This document shows positions 1 to 6,959 of a DNA stretch of 64,000 bases, piece after piece. The position numbers and the translations under genes are program-made. Source of the DNA: Streptomyces sp. HPF1205 (GTDB lineage Bacteria; Actinomycetota; Actinomycetes; Streptomycetales; Streptomycetaceae); contig NZ_JAINVH010000008.1 of the NCBI RefSeq assembly GCF_020400825.1, positions 124,001 through 188,000 of the forward strand. Direction: 5' to 3'. Below the pieces are notes generated by a model. It searched no databases. It was not told the DNA's origin and was given only the letters and a program-made list of their open reading frames with translations. The first letter of the stretch is position 1; each line of letters starts with the position of its first letter.

Positions 1-1
1 C

Positions 2-511
2 GCGGTCGGCGTCGTCTCCCAGGAGACGTATCTCTTCCACGCCTCCGTCGCCGACAACCTCCGGTTCGCCAAACCGGACGCCACGGACGAGGAGATCCGG
101 GCCGCCGCGCGGGCCGCGCAGATCCACGAGCACATCGCCGGTCTGCCCGACGGTTACGACACCCTCGTCGGCGAACGCGGCTACCGCTTCTCGGGCGGCG
201 AGAAGCAGCGCCTCGCCATCGCCCGCACCATTCTGCGCGACCCGCCGGTCCTCATCCTGGACGAGGCCACCAGCGCGCTGGACACCCGCACCGAGGCCGC
301 CGTACAGGACGCGATCGACTCCCTGTCGGCCGGGCGCACCACCATCACCATCGCCCACCGGCTGTCCACCATTCGCGACGCCGACCAGATCGTCGTCCTG
401 GACGCCGGCCGCATCGTCGAACGCGGCACCCACGACGAACTGCTCGCCCTGGACGGCCGCTATGCCGCGCTGATCCGCCGCGACACGCAGTTGGCGACCA
501 CCGTGCCTTAG
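2..511 (+). CDS. ABC transporter ATP-binding domain, C-terminal part (5' end outside window)
   Basis: Only the last 169 residues are present. They form the second half of an ABC ATPase: a Q-loop (VSQETYLF), an ABC signature written FSGGEKQR in place of LSGGQ, a Walker B with D-loop ([12 protein letters not shown]) and an H-loop (IAHRLSTI). The C-terminal order and the ERGTHDELL segment are typical of type IV exporters in which membrane and nucleotide-binding domains are fused, so the missing part is probably a six-helix membrane domain. The likely role is ATP-driven export of a lipid or drug; the substrate cannot be judged. The gene ends tail-to-tail with the LutA-like gene, 173 bases away. 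Confidence 0.9.
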   Translation, partial: AVGVVSQETYLFHASVADNLRFAKPDATDEEIRAAARAAQIHEHIAGLPDGYDTLVGERGYRFSGGEKQRLAIARTILRDPPVLILDEATSALDTRTEAAVQDAIDSLSAGRTTITIAHRLSTIRDADQIVVLDAGRIVERGTHDELLALDGRYAALIRRDTQLATTVP

Positions 512-543
512 GCCGTCCAGGACCCGGGCGGTCCGTATCGCGC

Positions 544-590
544 GCCGCCCGCACGCGCGCCGCTCATGTCCGTGCCGCCCGCACGCGCGC
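544..590. repeat. 17-bp direct repeat, two copies 30 bp apart
   Basis: The same 17 bases (gccgcccgcacgcgcgc) occur at 544-560 and 574-590 in the convergent gap between the ABC exporter and the LutA-like gene. No function is evident; no coding frame is supported in this 173-base gap. Confidence 0.7.
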
Positions 591-684
591 GTCCGCGCCG
601 TCCGCACCCGCCCGTCCCTCCCCGGGCCGCCCGTACCGCCCCGGTCCGCGTTCGCGCGTGGCCCGCGGACCGACCGTCACCGGG

Positions 685-1470
685 TCACCGGCTCCGCGTT
701 CCCGCCCCGTCCGGCGGCCGGTACGGCTTCTCCTCGGTGGAGGCGAGGATCTCCGCCAGGTGCACGGTCCGCAAGGGCGCGCCCTGCCGTTCGGCGATCC
801 CGGCCAGGTGCATCAGGCACGAGTTGTCCGCGCCGCACAGCACCCGTGCCCCGCTGCCGACGGCGTGGCGGACCTTGTCCTCGCCCATGGCGGCCGACAC
901 GTCGGGGTTCTTCATCGAGAACGTGCCGCCGAAGCCGCAGCACTCCTGCGCGCCCTCCAACTCGCGCAACTCGATGCCCCTGACCGCGGACAGCAGCCGC
1001 AGCGGCCGGTCGGCCAGGCCCAGCATCCGCAGCCCGTGGCAGGACGGGTGGTAGGTGACGGTGTGCGGGAAGTACGCGCCCACGTCCGTCACCCCCAGCA
1101 CGTCGACGAGGAATTCCGTGAGTTCGTACGTCCTCGGCGCCACGGCGGCGACCGCCTCGCCGAGCCCGGTCGACCGGCCCTCGTCGGCGGCGCGCCGGGC
1201 GATCAGCGGGAAGGCGTCCCGCACCATCGCCACGCACGACCCCGAGGGCGCCACCACGTAGTCGTAGCCCGCGAACGCCTCCGCGTACCGCCGCACCATC
1301 GGCTCGGCCTCGCGCCGGTAGCCGCTGTTGAAGTGGGCCTGGCCGCAGCAGGACTGGGCCATCGGGAAGTCGACCGTCACGCCGAGCCGCTCCAGCAGCC
1401 GGACGACCGCCCGCCCGGTGTCCGGGTACAGCAGGTCGTTCACACAGGTCACGAAGAGGGCTACGCGCAC
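685..1470 (-). CDS. lutA: LutA/YkgE-like (Fe-S)-associated oxidoreductase subunit
   Basis: 261 residues, GTG start with GGGGAG about eight bases upstream. It carries two cysteine-rich CCG domains: CCGQAHFNSGY near residue 42 and CCGFGGTFSMK near residue 167, each preceded by a histidine/cysteine segment (PSGSC, YHPSCHG). This is the layout of LutA, the subunit that with LutB (iron-sulfur) and LutC supports L-lactate oxidation to pyruvate; related subunits occur in glycolate oxidase and heterodisulfide reductase. No lutB or lutC follows, since the next gene in its direction is on the opposite strand. It may act with partners encoded elsewhere. A perfect 17-bp palindrome lies about 95 bases upstream of the start. 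Confidence 0.85.
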   Translation of the reverse strand: MRVALFVTCVNDLLYPDTGRAVVRLLERLGVTVDFPMAQSCCGQAHFNSGYRREAEPMVRRYAEAFAGYDYVVAPSGSCVAMVRDAFPLIARRAADEGRSTGLGEAVAAVAPRTYELTEFLVDVLGVTDVGAYFPHTVTYHPSCHGLRMLGLADRPLRLLSAVRGIELRELEGAQECCGFGGTFSMKNPDVSAAMGEDKVRHAVGSGARVLCGADNSCLMHLAGIAERQGAPLRTVHLAEILASTEEKPYRPPDGAGTRSR

Positions 1471-1562
1471 GGCCGGCTCCCCGGGAGTGCCGCGCGGCGC
1501 CCGCTGGACGCTTGTGGCTCACGCATGCGCCCATCCTGCCGCAAGCCCGCGCGGCACGGAAG

Positions 1563-1579
1563 GATACATCGGATGTATC
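1563..1579. promoter_or_regulatory. Perfect palindrome (8-1-8) upstream of lutA
   Basis: GATACATC-G-GATGTATC is a perfect inverted repeat centred at 1571 in the 153-base gap before lutA. Its size and symmetry fit an operator for a dimeric regulator. The ACATC/GATGT half-sites resemble sites of FadR-type GntR regulators of organic-acid genes, but that assignment is inference; no such regulator is in the window. Confidence 0.6.
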
Positions 1580-1623
1580 TCGTGTCAGAGGTACGGCGGG
1601 TCGCCGGCGACTCGCCGCACCCC

Positions 1624-1824
1624 CTACTGGTGGCGGCCGTCCGCGTGGGCGCGCCTGTCCGCGGCGAGCGAGAGCGCCGCGCTCACCACGGCGACCGCTG
1701 CCACCGAGATGACGGCGGACCAGCCCACCTGGCCCAGTACGGCCACGACGATCAGCACGACGGCGCAGAAGGCGGCGAACGCCGACACGCCGGACAGCAC
1801 CGACTTCCAGCTCTCAGTCCCCAT
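1624..1824 (-). CDS. Small two-helix membrane protein, unknown function
   Basis: 66 residues from ATG 1824. The body is two hydrophobic helices (SGVSAFAAFCAVVLIVVAVLG and SAVISVAAVAVVSAALSLA) joined by a short GQVGW turn, with a charged, histidine-containing tail. No family recognised. The start was chosen because a TAGGTT box lies exactly seven bases upstream of the ATG, the spacing seen for several leaderless genes here; there is no separated Shine-Dalgarno. The open frame extends upstream to 1875, but those residues look non-coding. It lies between lutA and a monooxygenase gene on the same strand, with no functional link evident. Confidence 0.55.
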   Translation of the reverse strand: MGTESWKSVLSGVSAFAAFCAVVLIVVAVLGQVGWSAVISVAAVAVVSAALSLAADRRAHADGRHQ

Positions 1825-1831
1825 TCCCCAC

Positions 1832-1837
1832 AACCTA
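1832..1837 (-). promoter_or_regulatory. TAGGTT -10 box, N7 to ATG (probable leaderless start)
   Basis: Reads TAGGTT on the minus strand, seven bases before the ATG at 1824. Confidence 0.4.
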
Positions 1838-1905
1838 GAGGCTGCGCGCGGCCCGCGGTGGACCAACACGGACACCGGCCCGGGCCGTGGTAAGGAAGGG
1901 CGCGG

Positions 1906-3039
1906 TCAGCCGGTCGCCGGCACCGGCTCCTGGGCGCGGACGGCGTCCGCCGCGGCCGAGGTCCGCGCCCGCTGTCCGCCCGCGAGCAGCGCGCGGACCT
2001 CGCGTACGGCCGTGCGGCCCGCCCGGTTCGCTCCGATGGTGCTGGCCGACGGTCCGTACCCGATCAGGTGAACGCGGGGGTCCTTCAGCACACGCGTGCC
2101 CTCCAGGCGTACGCCGCCGCCGGGTTCGCGGAGCCCGAGCGGGGCGAGGTGGTCGAGAGCGGCGCGGAAACCGGTGGCCCACAAGATGACGTCCGCCGCC
2201 AGGGTGCGGCCGTCGTTCCAGGCCACGCCGTGCGGCGTGACGCGGTCGAACACCGGCTCCGGGCGCAGGATGCCGCGCGCCCGCGCGTCCTGGACCTCCT
2301 CGGTGGCGGCAAGGCCCGTCACACTGACCACGCTTTGCGGCGGCAGCCCGGCCCGGACCCGCTCCTCGACGAGCGCCACCGCCGAGCGGCCCCAGTCCTC
2401 GGTGAACGGACCCGTGCGGAAGACCGGCGGTCTGCGGGTCACCCAGGTGGTGCGGGCCACCTTCGCCAGTTCGAGCAGCAACTGCACCGCCGAGGTCCCG
2501 CCGCCGACCACGACCACGTGCCGCCCGGCGAACTCGGCGGCGCCCCGGTAGCCCGCGGTGTGCAACTGCCGCCCCAGGAAGGTCTCCTGACCGGGGTAGT
2601 ACGGCACGAAGGGCCGGTCCCACGTGCCGGTCGCGTTGAGCAGCGCCCGCGCGGACCACGCGCCCTCCCCGGTCTCGATCCGCAGCCGCCCGCCGGCGTC
2701 GTCGCGCACCGCGCGGACGTCCACGGGACGCCGCACGCGCAGGTCGAAGGCGCGCTCGTAGCGGGCGAAGTAGGCGCTCACCACCTCCGCGGAGGGACGT
2801 CCGGGATCGGCCTCGCCGAGCGGCAGCCCGGGCAGGTCGTGCACGCGGTGGGCCTTGCCGTAGGTGAGGGACGGCCAGCGGTACTGCCAGGCGCCGCCCG
2901 CGCCGGGGGAGTGGTCGAGCACGACGAAGTCCCGCTCCGGCCGGAAGCCGGCGCGGCGCAGGAAGTACCCGGCCGACAGGCCCGCCTGCCCCGCGCCCGC
3001 GACCGCGACCTCGACCTCCCGCACGCCTGTTTCGTTCAT
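1906..3039 (-). CDS. Flavin-containing monooxygenase-like NAD(P)/FAD oxidoreductase
   Basis: 377 residues. An N-terminal FAD-binding fold carries GAGQAG at residues 15-20, and a second Rossmann fold with VVVGGGTSA near residue 170 should bind NADPH. Between them, FLGRQLHTAGY resembles the FxGxxxHxxxW/P fingerprint of class B flavin monooxygenases. A late ATGF segment is typical of the family. The likely reaction is NADPH- and O2-dependent oxygenation of a small organic molecule, or metal-associated redox chemistry (CzcO-type annotation). Substrate unknown. It is a single gene; the upstream DNA toward the YjbQ gene is G-rich and repetitive. Confidence 0.85.
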   Translation of the reverse strand: MNETGVREVEVAVAGAGQAGLSAGYFLRRAGFRPERDFVVLDHSPGAGGAWQYRWPSLTYGKAHRVHDLPGLPLGEADPGRPSAEVVSAYFARYERAFDLRVRRPVDVRAVRDDAGGRLRIETGEGAWSARALLNATGTWDRPFVPYYPGQETFLGRQLHTAGYRGAAEFAGRHVVVVGGGTSAVQLLLELAKVARTTWVTRRPPVFRTGPFTEDWGRSAVALVEERVRAGLPPQSVVSVTGLAATEEVQDARARGILRPEPVFDRVTPHGVAWNDGRTLAADVILWATGFRAALDHLAPLGLREPGGGVRLEGTRVLKDPRVHLIGYGPSASTIGANRAGRTAVREVRALLAGGQRARTSAAADAVRAQEPVPATG

Positions 3040-3099
3040 AGTTCTACCAACCGCCCGGCCCGGGCATTGCTTCCCGGACGCTCGGCCGTACGGGCGGGG

Positions 3100-3170
3100 C
3101 GCCGGGTGCCGGGGTGCCGGGGCGTCGGGGTGTCGGGGTGTCGGGGCCGGTCCGACGGCGTCGGGGTCAC
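3100..3170. repeat. G-rich low-complexity tract with quadruplex-type G runs
   Basis: A run of short GGGG blocks separated by two to five bases (gccgggg, gtcggggt units) sits between the divergent monooxygenase and YjbQ genes. At least six GGGG runs occur in about 70 bases on the plus strand, enough in principle for a G-quadruplex. Confidence 0.6.
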
Positions 3171-3215
3171 CGGGGCCGGTGTGGCGGGCGGCCGCGGCTC
3201 GGGGACCATGGACGC

Positions 3216-3641
3216 ATGGCCGACACCTTCACCACCCGCGTCGTGGACGTCACCACCGGGTCCTCGCAAGCCGTGCACGACCTGACCGAAGCCTGTGCGT
3301 CCTTCCTGCGCGAGGTCGCCCGCGGCCGGGACGGGCTGCTCAACGTCTTCGTCCCGCACGCGACCGCCGGGGTGGCCGTCATCGAGACCGGCTCCGGCAG
3401 CGACGACGATCTGCTCGCCGCGCTCGGCGACCTGCTGCCGGCCGACGACCGCTGGCGGCACCGCCACGGCAGCCCCGGGCACGGCAGGGACCACGTACTG
3501 CCCGCGTTCGTCGCCCCGCACGCCACCTTCCCGGTGATCGGCGGCCGGCTGGAACTGGGCACCTGGCAGTCGGTCGTGCTCGTGGACACCAACGTCGACA
3601 ATGTCAACCGCAGGGTTCGGCTCTCGTTCCTGGGGGGCTGA
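3216..3641 (+). CDS. YjbQ/UPF0047 family protein (secondary thiamine-phosphate synthase type)
   Basis: 141 residues, the usual length for the family. Recognised by the HATAGVAVIETG segment near residue 45, the LPADDRWRH region, the LELGTWQSVVLVD block and the closing R-V-R-L-SFLGG. Some members have weak thiamine-phosphate synthase activity, but the physiological role is not settled. The start ATG 3216 gives the canonical N-terminus; a longer open frame upstream is repetitive DNA. A similar C-terminal end, without the rest of a gene, occurs at 14687-14737. Its 3' end slightly overlaps a possible lipoprotein gene on the other strand. Confidence 0.85.
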   Translation: MADTFTTRVVDVTTGSSQAVHDLTEACASFLREVARGRDGLLNVFVPHATAGVAVIETGSGSDDDLLAALGDLLPADDRWRHRHGSPGHGRDHVLPAFVAPHATFPVIGGRLELGTWQSVVLVDTNVDNVNRRVRLSFLGG

Positions 3642-3861
3642 TCGTCCGGCCAGGGTGCTGCCGCCGATCCCGGGCATCGGTCCGGCCGTTGAGGATCGGA
3701 TCGGGTTGCCGCTCGTGGACTGCGGACCGCCAGGCGTGGTGATCGCGGTCTTGTGAGGACGCGCTCGTGCTGTGCGCCGCTCCGGCCGCGCTCACCGAGG
3801 TGGCGCACCCGCACAGCACGAGACACCCCGCTGCGACTGCCACGGGCCCGGACCGGTTCAC
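3604..3861 (-). CDS. Possible small lipoprotein, unknown function
   Basis: A GTG at 3861 with GGAAG five bases upstream opens an 85-residue frame. It begins with a short basic segment, a hydrophobic stretch and a lipobox-like LCGC at residues 16-19, followed by an Ala/Ser-rich spacer and a charged tail rich in Asp, Arg and Gln. This is the layout of a small exported lipoprotein. Against it: no recognisable domain, and the frame overlaps the 3' end of the YjbQ gene by 38 bases. Treat as tentative. Confidence 0.35.
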   Translation of the reverse strand: MNRSGPVAVAAGCLVLCGCATSVSAAGAAHSTSASSQDRDHHAWRSAVHERQPDPILNGRTDARDRRQHPGRTISPPGTRAEPCG

Positions 3862-3936
3862 CGTGCTTCCAGGAGTTCGATCACCGGTAAAGAGGGCGAA
3901 ACGGCGTCGCCGGTTGCCGGGTCCGAGCCGGACCGC

Positions 3937-3960
3937 GATCCGATCCGATCCGATCCGATC
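3937..3960. repeat. GATCC pentanucleotide microsatellite
   Basis: Almost five uninterrupted copies of gatcc in the gap before the secreted-protein gene. Pentanucleotide tracts of this kind are slippage-prone; here the tract is non-coding. The rest of 3862-4196 shows no supported gene. Confidence 0.8.
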
Positions 3961-4196
3961 ATGGTGGCGGCTCGCTGTTCGCGACTGGTCAAAGATGTTT
4001 CGCCGGCGCGCAAAGACGGCCGCGGGGACGGTCGGCATTGTTGTCGCAGGGGTCGATACCCCGGGGGGAATCACGGCGCACGTCCTGGCACAGGGCTGCC
4101 GGAAGCCGTCGTGGAGCGCACCCGGTCATCGCCCTCTGGACTCTTCAGCCGGAACGCGGCGCACGAACTCGCCGCGTTCCCATGGAACGGAGTGGC

Positions 4197-4679
4197 ATGC
4201 GCATGAACATTACTTCCGGGTTCGGGAAGAAACTGCTGAGCCGGTCCGCGGTGCTCACCGCGGGTGCCGCGCTCGCCATGGGGGGCTTCGCGGGCTCCGC
4301 CCACGCGGACAGCGCGAACATCTCGGCATGGACGGTCAGCTCCAGCTCCTGCCCGACCTATTTCAAGATCTGCCTGTTCTACTCGCCCGGCGGCACAGGG
4401 GGGCGGTTCGGGACCAAGTACTCCGCGGAAAAGGACCTGAGCGGCTTCACCTTCGGCGGGTCGGGAGCCGGCGTCGGTGACCGGGTTTACAACGACGCGG
4501 CCTCGGCGGACAACAACACCGGCTGCAACGTCGCCATCTGGAACTCCACCTACTATTGGGGCGATTCCGACTGGCTGAGCCCGCACAAGGGCGGGAACTT
4601 CGGCCCCGCCCTGCGCAACCTCGACAAGTCCGTCGCCGTGGACGACAGCCGCAGCGGCTGCTCCACCCCCACCTACTGA
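4197..4679 (+). CDS. Secreted protein, peptidase inhibitor I36-like
   Basis: 160 residues with GGAACGGAG six bases before the ATG (4203 is an alternative start two codons in). A classical signal peptide covers roughly residues 1-36, ending SAHADS. The mature part begins with a cysteine segment (SSSCPTYFKICLFYSP) and continues with Gly/Asn/Trp-rich sequence (YNDAASADNNTGC, WNSTYYWGDSDW) and a last cysteine near the end. CPxxxxCLFY followed by a Gly-rich stretch and a Trp/Asn core resembles the small actinobacterial exported proteins annotated as inhibitor family I36, which block extracellular metallopeptidases. Four cysteines could form two disulfides. Function by resemblance only. Confidence 0.6.
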   Translation: MRMNITSGFGKKLLSRSAVLTAGAALAMGGFAGSAHADSANISAWTVSSSSCPTYFKICLFYSPGGTGGRFGTKYSAEKDLSGFTFGGSGAGVGDRVYNDAASADNNTGCNVAIWNSTYYWGDSDWLSPHKGGNFGPALRNLDKSVAVDDSRSGCSTPTY

Positions 4680-4740
4680 GCGCGGACAGCCGTACCCCGT
4701 CGCACCACGGTCGTCCGGGCCGGGGGCGCCGCGCGCCCCC

Positions 4741-4804
4741 GGCCCACCGTGTCCGCGGCCCACCGTGTCCGCGGCCCGTCGTGTCCGCGGCCCGTCGTGT
4801 CCGC
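4741..4804. repeat. 16-bp tandem repeat, four phased copies
   Basis: Four consecutive 16-base units: two ggcccaccgtgtccgc (4741-4756, 4757-4772) and two ggcccgtcgtgtccgc (4773-4788, 4789-4804). They lie between two exported-protein genes, 82 bases before the next start codon. Confidence 0.9.
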
Positions 4805-4885
4805 GCGTCGGTCACGCCCGTTCGTGCCCCGGAGGAACACGCCCGAGTCCGGAAACACCGATACGACCCCCTTACCGGAGGCATC

Positions 4886-5875
4886 ATGGCTGCCGCGTCA
4901 TCCCGCGCGGGCATCGCAGCCGCCGCGCTGCTGGCGACCAGCATCAGCGTCCTCGCCGGGTGCGCGAACGGCGCGAACACCACGACCGGCACGACCAGCG
5001 CGCACGTCACGGAGAGCACCGCCGCCGCGCCGCCCCCGACCGTGGCCGCCGTCCCCACGGACGTCCCGGCCTCGGCGCTTCATCTGCCCATCGAGGCCTA
5101 CATGCTGACGCCGCTGCAGGGCGCGCGGCTCGGCTGGGAACAGGACCGGGCGCTGCGTGCGTGCATGGCCCGGTTCGGGCTCGACTACCCCGACGCGGGG
5201 CCGCCGCCCTCGGGCCCGGACGCCGGGCAGGAGTTCGCCGTGATGAACCGCCGATACGGTGTCAGCGCGCCCTCGGCGGCGGCGGTGTGGGGCTACCACC
5301 TCGCGCGTTCCGCGCCCTCGCCGGCGTCATCGCGTGTCCTGGCCCCGTTGACCGACGCCCAGAGCACCGTTTTCGGTGGTACCGACCCGCGCACCGGGAA
5401 GCCGGTCACCCGCTTCCACGGGAAGCCTCTTCCGGCCGGCGGGTGCTCCGCGGAGAGCGCCGACCTGTTCCCTGACGTGGCGAGCCCGCAGGGGCCGGGT
5501 ACGGCGCCGGGGCAGACAGTCGCCACGATCAAGTCGGACAGTTTCGCCGCGTCCGCCGCCGATCCGCGGGTGACACGCGTCTTCGCCGCCTGGAACTCCT
5601 GCATGCGCGGTCACGGCTACCACCTGCCGGCCGATCCGCTCAAGGCTCCGGCCGGCCTGCGTACGCTCCACGACGCGCGGCCCGACCGCGCCGAGATCGC
5701 CCAGGCGGTGGCGGACGTCGCCTGCAAGCAGCGGACCGGCCTGGTCCAGGTGTGGTTCGCCGTGGAGTCCGCCTACCAGGTCCGGGACATCGCCCGGCAC
5801 CGCGCCGACCTGGAGAAGGTGAAGCGCGAGCGCGACGCGACCGCCGCGGCCGTCCAGGCGCACCTCGCGGGATAG
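4886..5875 (+). CDS. Exported lipoprotein, unknown function
   Basis: 329 residues from ATG 4886, with CCGGAGG four to five bases upstream. A lipoprotein signal peptide ends in VLAGC (Cys about residue 25), followed by a Thr/Ala/Pro-rich linker to about residue 60. The folded part has paired cysteines in short motifs (ACMARFGLDYP, NSCMRGHGYH, DVACKQRTGL) and ends in a charged helix, DLEKVKRERDATAA. The repeated xCMxxxGxxY theme is common in actinomycete lipoproteins of unknown role. It is probably anchored to the outer face of the membrane. No operon partner is apparent. Confidence 0.75.
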   Translation: MAAASSRAGIAAAALLATSISVLAGCANGANTTTGTTSAHVTESTAAAPPPTVAAVPTDVPASALHLPIEAYMLTPLQGARLGWEQDRALRACMARFGLDYPDAGPPPSGPDAGQEFAVMNRRYGVSAPSAAAVWGYHLARSAPSPASSRVLAPLTDAQSTVFGGTDPRTGKPVTRFHGKPLPAGGCSAESADLFPDVASPQGPGTAPGQTVATIKSDSFAASAADPRVTRVFAAWNSCMRGHGYHLPADPLKAPAGLRTLHDARPDRAEIAQAVADVACKQRTGLVQVWFAVESAYQVRDIARHRADLEKVKRERDATAAAVQAHLAG

Positions 5876-6047
5876 CCACGCCGAGCGCCCCGCCTGCCGT
5901 CCGCGTCGTCCTGCCTCACCTCGCCCGCCGCCGCGCGTTGTCCCGACCGCGTTGTCCGGCGCCTCGGCCCCGACCCCTGACATGGCGACCGGCCGTAGAA
6001 CGGCAGGGCGGAAGCCGTCACTGGAGTGGAGCAACGGGGGTCGGAAC

Positions 6048-6917
6048 ATGGTCGAGGGAAAAGGGAGCCGGTCACCGGCGGACGCCGAAGTCGCGCTCGG
6101 CGCGGGGGTACGGGTGGCGGTGCTGCGGTACGGGGTGTCGGCCGCGTTCGCCGCGCGGGAGGCGGTCAGCGAATCGGTCACCTGGCCGCTGACGCTGGTG
6201 TCGGGGGCGCCCTTGCTGGTGCGGCACGACCAGGGCGGTACCCGCCTGCACTCCGGAGACCTGGTCCTGTGGAACCCGGCCCGGCCGGTGGCCGTCTCGA
6301 AGACCGCCGGCGCCTCGACCCGCGCGACGGTCCTGCGGCTGCCCCCGCGCGCCCTGCCGATTCCCCCCGGGGCGCTGGGCCGGCTGGCCTGCCGCCCGGT
6401 GCCGTCCGTCTCGGGACCGGCTGCGCTTCTCGCCCGTTTTCTTGAGGGAGTCGCCGATGTCGCCCCGACCCTGGAGGCGGCCCCGACCGAGCGGCTCGGG
6501 TCGGCCGCCATCGACCTGGCCGCCGTATTCCTGGCGAGTCTTTCGGCCGCTCACGCGCCGGTCGCGCGAGCCGCTCGCCACGACGCGCTCCTGGATGACG
6601 TGACCGCGTACATCGCCCTGCATCTGCACGATCGCGGACTGTCCCCCTCGGGGATCGCGCGGGCGCACCACATGTCCGTGCGCACCCTGCAGTACCTGTT
6701 TCGGCGGGACGACCGGACCGTCACCCGCTATGTCCTGGAGCAGCGGCTGAGGCGCTGCCGGGCCGACCTGTCCGATCCGGCGATGTGCGGGGTGAGCGCC
6801 GGCAGGATCGGATCCCGCTGGGGGTTCAGCTGTGACGCCGTGTTCTCCCGCGCCTTCCGGCAGGCGTACGGCCTGCCCCCCGGGGAATGGCGCAGGAGGC
6901 ATCTTCCGCTCCGCTGA
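6048..6917 (+). CDS. AraC family transcriptional regulator
   Basis: 289 residues from ATG 6048 (a longer frame from 5952 exists but lacks a better ribosome site). The N-terminal part, about residues 10-170, fits the cupin-like AraC effector-binding domain, with a HSGDLVLWNPARP turn. The C-terminal 100 residues form the double helix-turn-helix: GIARAHHMSVRTLQYLFRRD for the first and GRIGSRWGFSCDAVFSRAFRQAYGLPPGEWR for the second (each given in part). The final motif is diagnostic for the family. No adjacent target is obvious; both neighbours are separately oriented. Effector unknown. Confidence 0.9.
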   Translation: MVEGKGSRSPADAEVALGAGVRVAVLRYGVSAAFAAREAVSESVTWPLTLVSGAPLLVRHDQGGTRLHSGDLVLWNPARPVAVSKTAGASTRATVLRLPPRALPIPPGALGRLACRPVPSVSGPAALLARFLEGVADVAPTLEAAPTERLGSAAIDLAAVFLASLSAAHAPVARAARHDALLDDVTAYIALHLHDRGLSPSGIARAHHMSVRTLQYLFRRDDRTVTRYVLEQRLRRCRADLSDPAMCGVSAGRIGSRWGFSCDAVFSRAFRQAYGLPPGEWRRRHLPLR

Positions 6918-6959
6918 GCCGCGCCGCGGCCAGGGGCGTACGAACTCGTTCCCGCCGCC

